Of a stretch of 64,000 nucleotides of DNA, positions 62,701 to 64,000 are shown piece after piece. Both the position numbers and the translations under genes were made by a program. A model generated the notes under the pieces. The model did not search any database. It had not been told where the DNA came from and saw only the letters and a list, made by a program, of their open reading frames with translations. Position 1 is the first letter of the stretch, and the number at the start of each line of letters is the position of its first letter. The DNA lies in the NCBI GenBank assembly GCA_008921705.1, contig VFFE01006833.1:603486-667485 (forward strand), in the 5' to 3' direction. The stretch comes from Burhinus oedicnemus. Taxonomy: Eukaryota; Chordata; Aves; Charadriiformes; Burhinidae.

Positions 62701-64000
62701 CCACCAGCAGGAGCATCCTGTCTCAGCTGGCTTCATTCCTGACTTTCTGCCTGGTTTGGTCAAACCAAACACAATGTGGGACAGCATCTAGGCCATGTCA
62801 ACGGTTTTAAAGAGCCATCATTTCCAGTATTACCAATGCTCAGGAGAGAGCGTGCTGAGAGGGAAGTGCTGCATCTTGTAGGCTATAGTGTGTTAAAGGA
62901 AGATAAAGTCAGTTACTGCCATGCATGCAAACAGAAGAAAAACACCTAGCACTTTCAGCTCTATAAATCATGTTTTTGGTTTCAACTTCCACACCTTCTC
63001 TACAGCCCATATTCCAAGAGATCAACCAGCTATTAATCTTTAAAGACAAAAGATTAATTCTGTTTAAAAAGGTAAAAAGCATTTCTGTTTCTCAATAAAA
63101 ATAACAATTTAAAGACTGTAGATTCTACAGGTGAATATGATACTTATAGGAATCAACAAGTCCTTCTGATACCTAAGATACTCTTTTCCAGAACTCCAGA
63201 TTTTTATCCAGCCTCTTGACAGTGTCATTTTATTACTGCATCAACATACTCTACTAATAGCAAGGCTCATTGCCTTTTCTGCTTAGTACCCATCTGACAC
63301 CTATTTATTGACTTCATTCTGGTGCCTGGCCAGAGTTGTCCTTAGGATATCTCCTCAAAGTATTCTTTACCTTTTAATTGCACCAATTAATATTCCAAAC
63401 TGCCTGTTAGCTATCAAACTTTCAGCTGGAGGCCTAATGATATTTTATTGCTAGTGATTTGCCCAATTCAAGCTATAAAACAGCAATCAGTGTTTTGATG
63501 ACAAATAATGCAGATATTTATCATTGCAAATAATGGACTTAACTTGGACTTCCCCTACTTATTCAGGTTATTGCTGAGTTGCGCCAGCACGCACAAACTC
63601 AACCCCCAGTCTTCTGGCACTGGAGTCCAACATACCTTCCATGGCGCTGAGCCTACAGAGTCAGGAGAAGATCTGGCGGCAAGTGTAACTAAACTGAATG
63701 AAATGGCTTCTCTGGCTCTCAATGGGAAACACCTGAATCAACAGGATCAGGATCTGGCCAGCTGAGGAGTCTCTGTTTATAGAGAGACCAGTTATTCTCC
63801 TACTTTGTGTGTTTTGAACTCCTCAAACTCCTCTGGCTTCAAAGGAATTAGTCTGGATTTATAGCTGTGTAAATGAGAGGAGAGTTAGACTCCAGAGAGG
63901 AAGAAAGAGAGGCTGCCAAGGATTTCCTTGGGGGAGGTAAGAAAGTACAGACAGTGATGTGTGGGCTTTTTTCCCTCTTCCCCCCCCCCCCCCCCCCCCC
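59753..64000. other. Non-coding stretch, possible conserved element at 61540-61745
   Basis: No gene or transposon was recognised. The segment 61540-61745 is dense in homeodomain-like TAAT/ATTA sites and has facing ATTGT (61643) and ACAAT (61660) motifs. From 63737 onward, fragments such as GGATCAGGATCTGGCCAGCT resemble a recurring old repeat. Confidence 0.45.
63980..64000. repeat. Poly-C run at the window edge
   Basis: Twenty-one C bases run to the last base, so the true length is unknown. This may be a genuine homopolymer or the edge of an assembly break. Confidence 0.9.

Noticed and set aside
1..64000. CRISPR arrays, rRNA or tRNA genes, bacterial-type operons
   Set aside because: None seen. 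The regular repeats present are minisatellite, microsatellites and CR1 tails, and the DNA is vertebrate in character.

Overview
The window reads as avian nuclear DNA. It is intron-rich, has almost no long open frames, and carries many CR1 LINE copies with the typical CR1 tail (repeats of ATTCTATG). It also holds one clear and one probable solo endogenous-retrovirus LTR, old MIR-like SINE relics and one CpG island. The species cannot be named from the sequence alone.

The only protein-coding gene I can support is PRIMA1 (proline-rich membrane anchor 1, the membrane anchor of neuronal acetylcholinesterase tetramers), on the minus strand. Two consecutive coding exons are readable. The exon at 31066-31216 encodes the cysteine/polyproline attachment domain (PRAD). 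The exon at 5730-5859 encodes the juxtamembrane segment and the transmembrane helix. Their splice sites and phases agree (1 nt + 2 nt across a 25.2-kb intron). The last exon (cytoplasmic tail) is not found and should lie beyond base 1. The signal-peptide exon was not found. The CpG island at about 37200-37930 is a plausible promoter but is interrupted by a 20-N gap.

Layout: 1-5729, intron downstream of the transmembrane exon. 5730-5859, transmembrane exon. 5860-31065, large intron with an ancient LINE relic (9560-10110), CR1 tails (12550-12620, 14333-14500), MIR-like SINEs (8395-8525, 17595-17700), a 734-bp solo LTR (19532-20265) and a CR1 3' fragment (22280-22862). 31066-31216, PRAD exon. 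31217-37199, intron or leader region. 37200-37930, CpG island. 37931-64000, no recognised exon: an identical four-copy 51-bp minisatellite (39795-39998), three CR1 copies (44183-44500, 46254-47215, 58751-59752), a probable second solo LTR (47240-47778), a CR1 tail (54200-54270), a MIR-like SINE (56331-56552) and possible conserved non-coding elements.

I saw no operon-like, CRISPR-like or otherwise novel gene system. The points most worth a second look are the bird-specific extra residues in the PRIMA1 attachment domain, the identical 51-bp VNTR, the solo LTRs, and a recurring GATTTACACC-type sequence that may be an ancient dispersed family.
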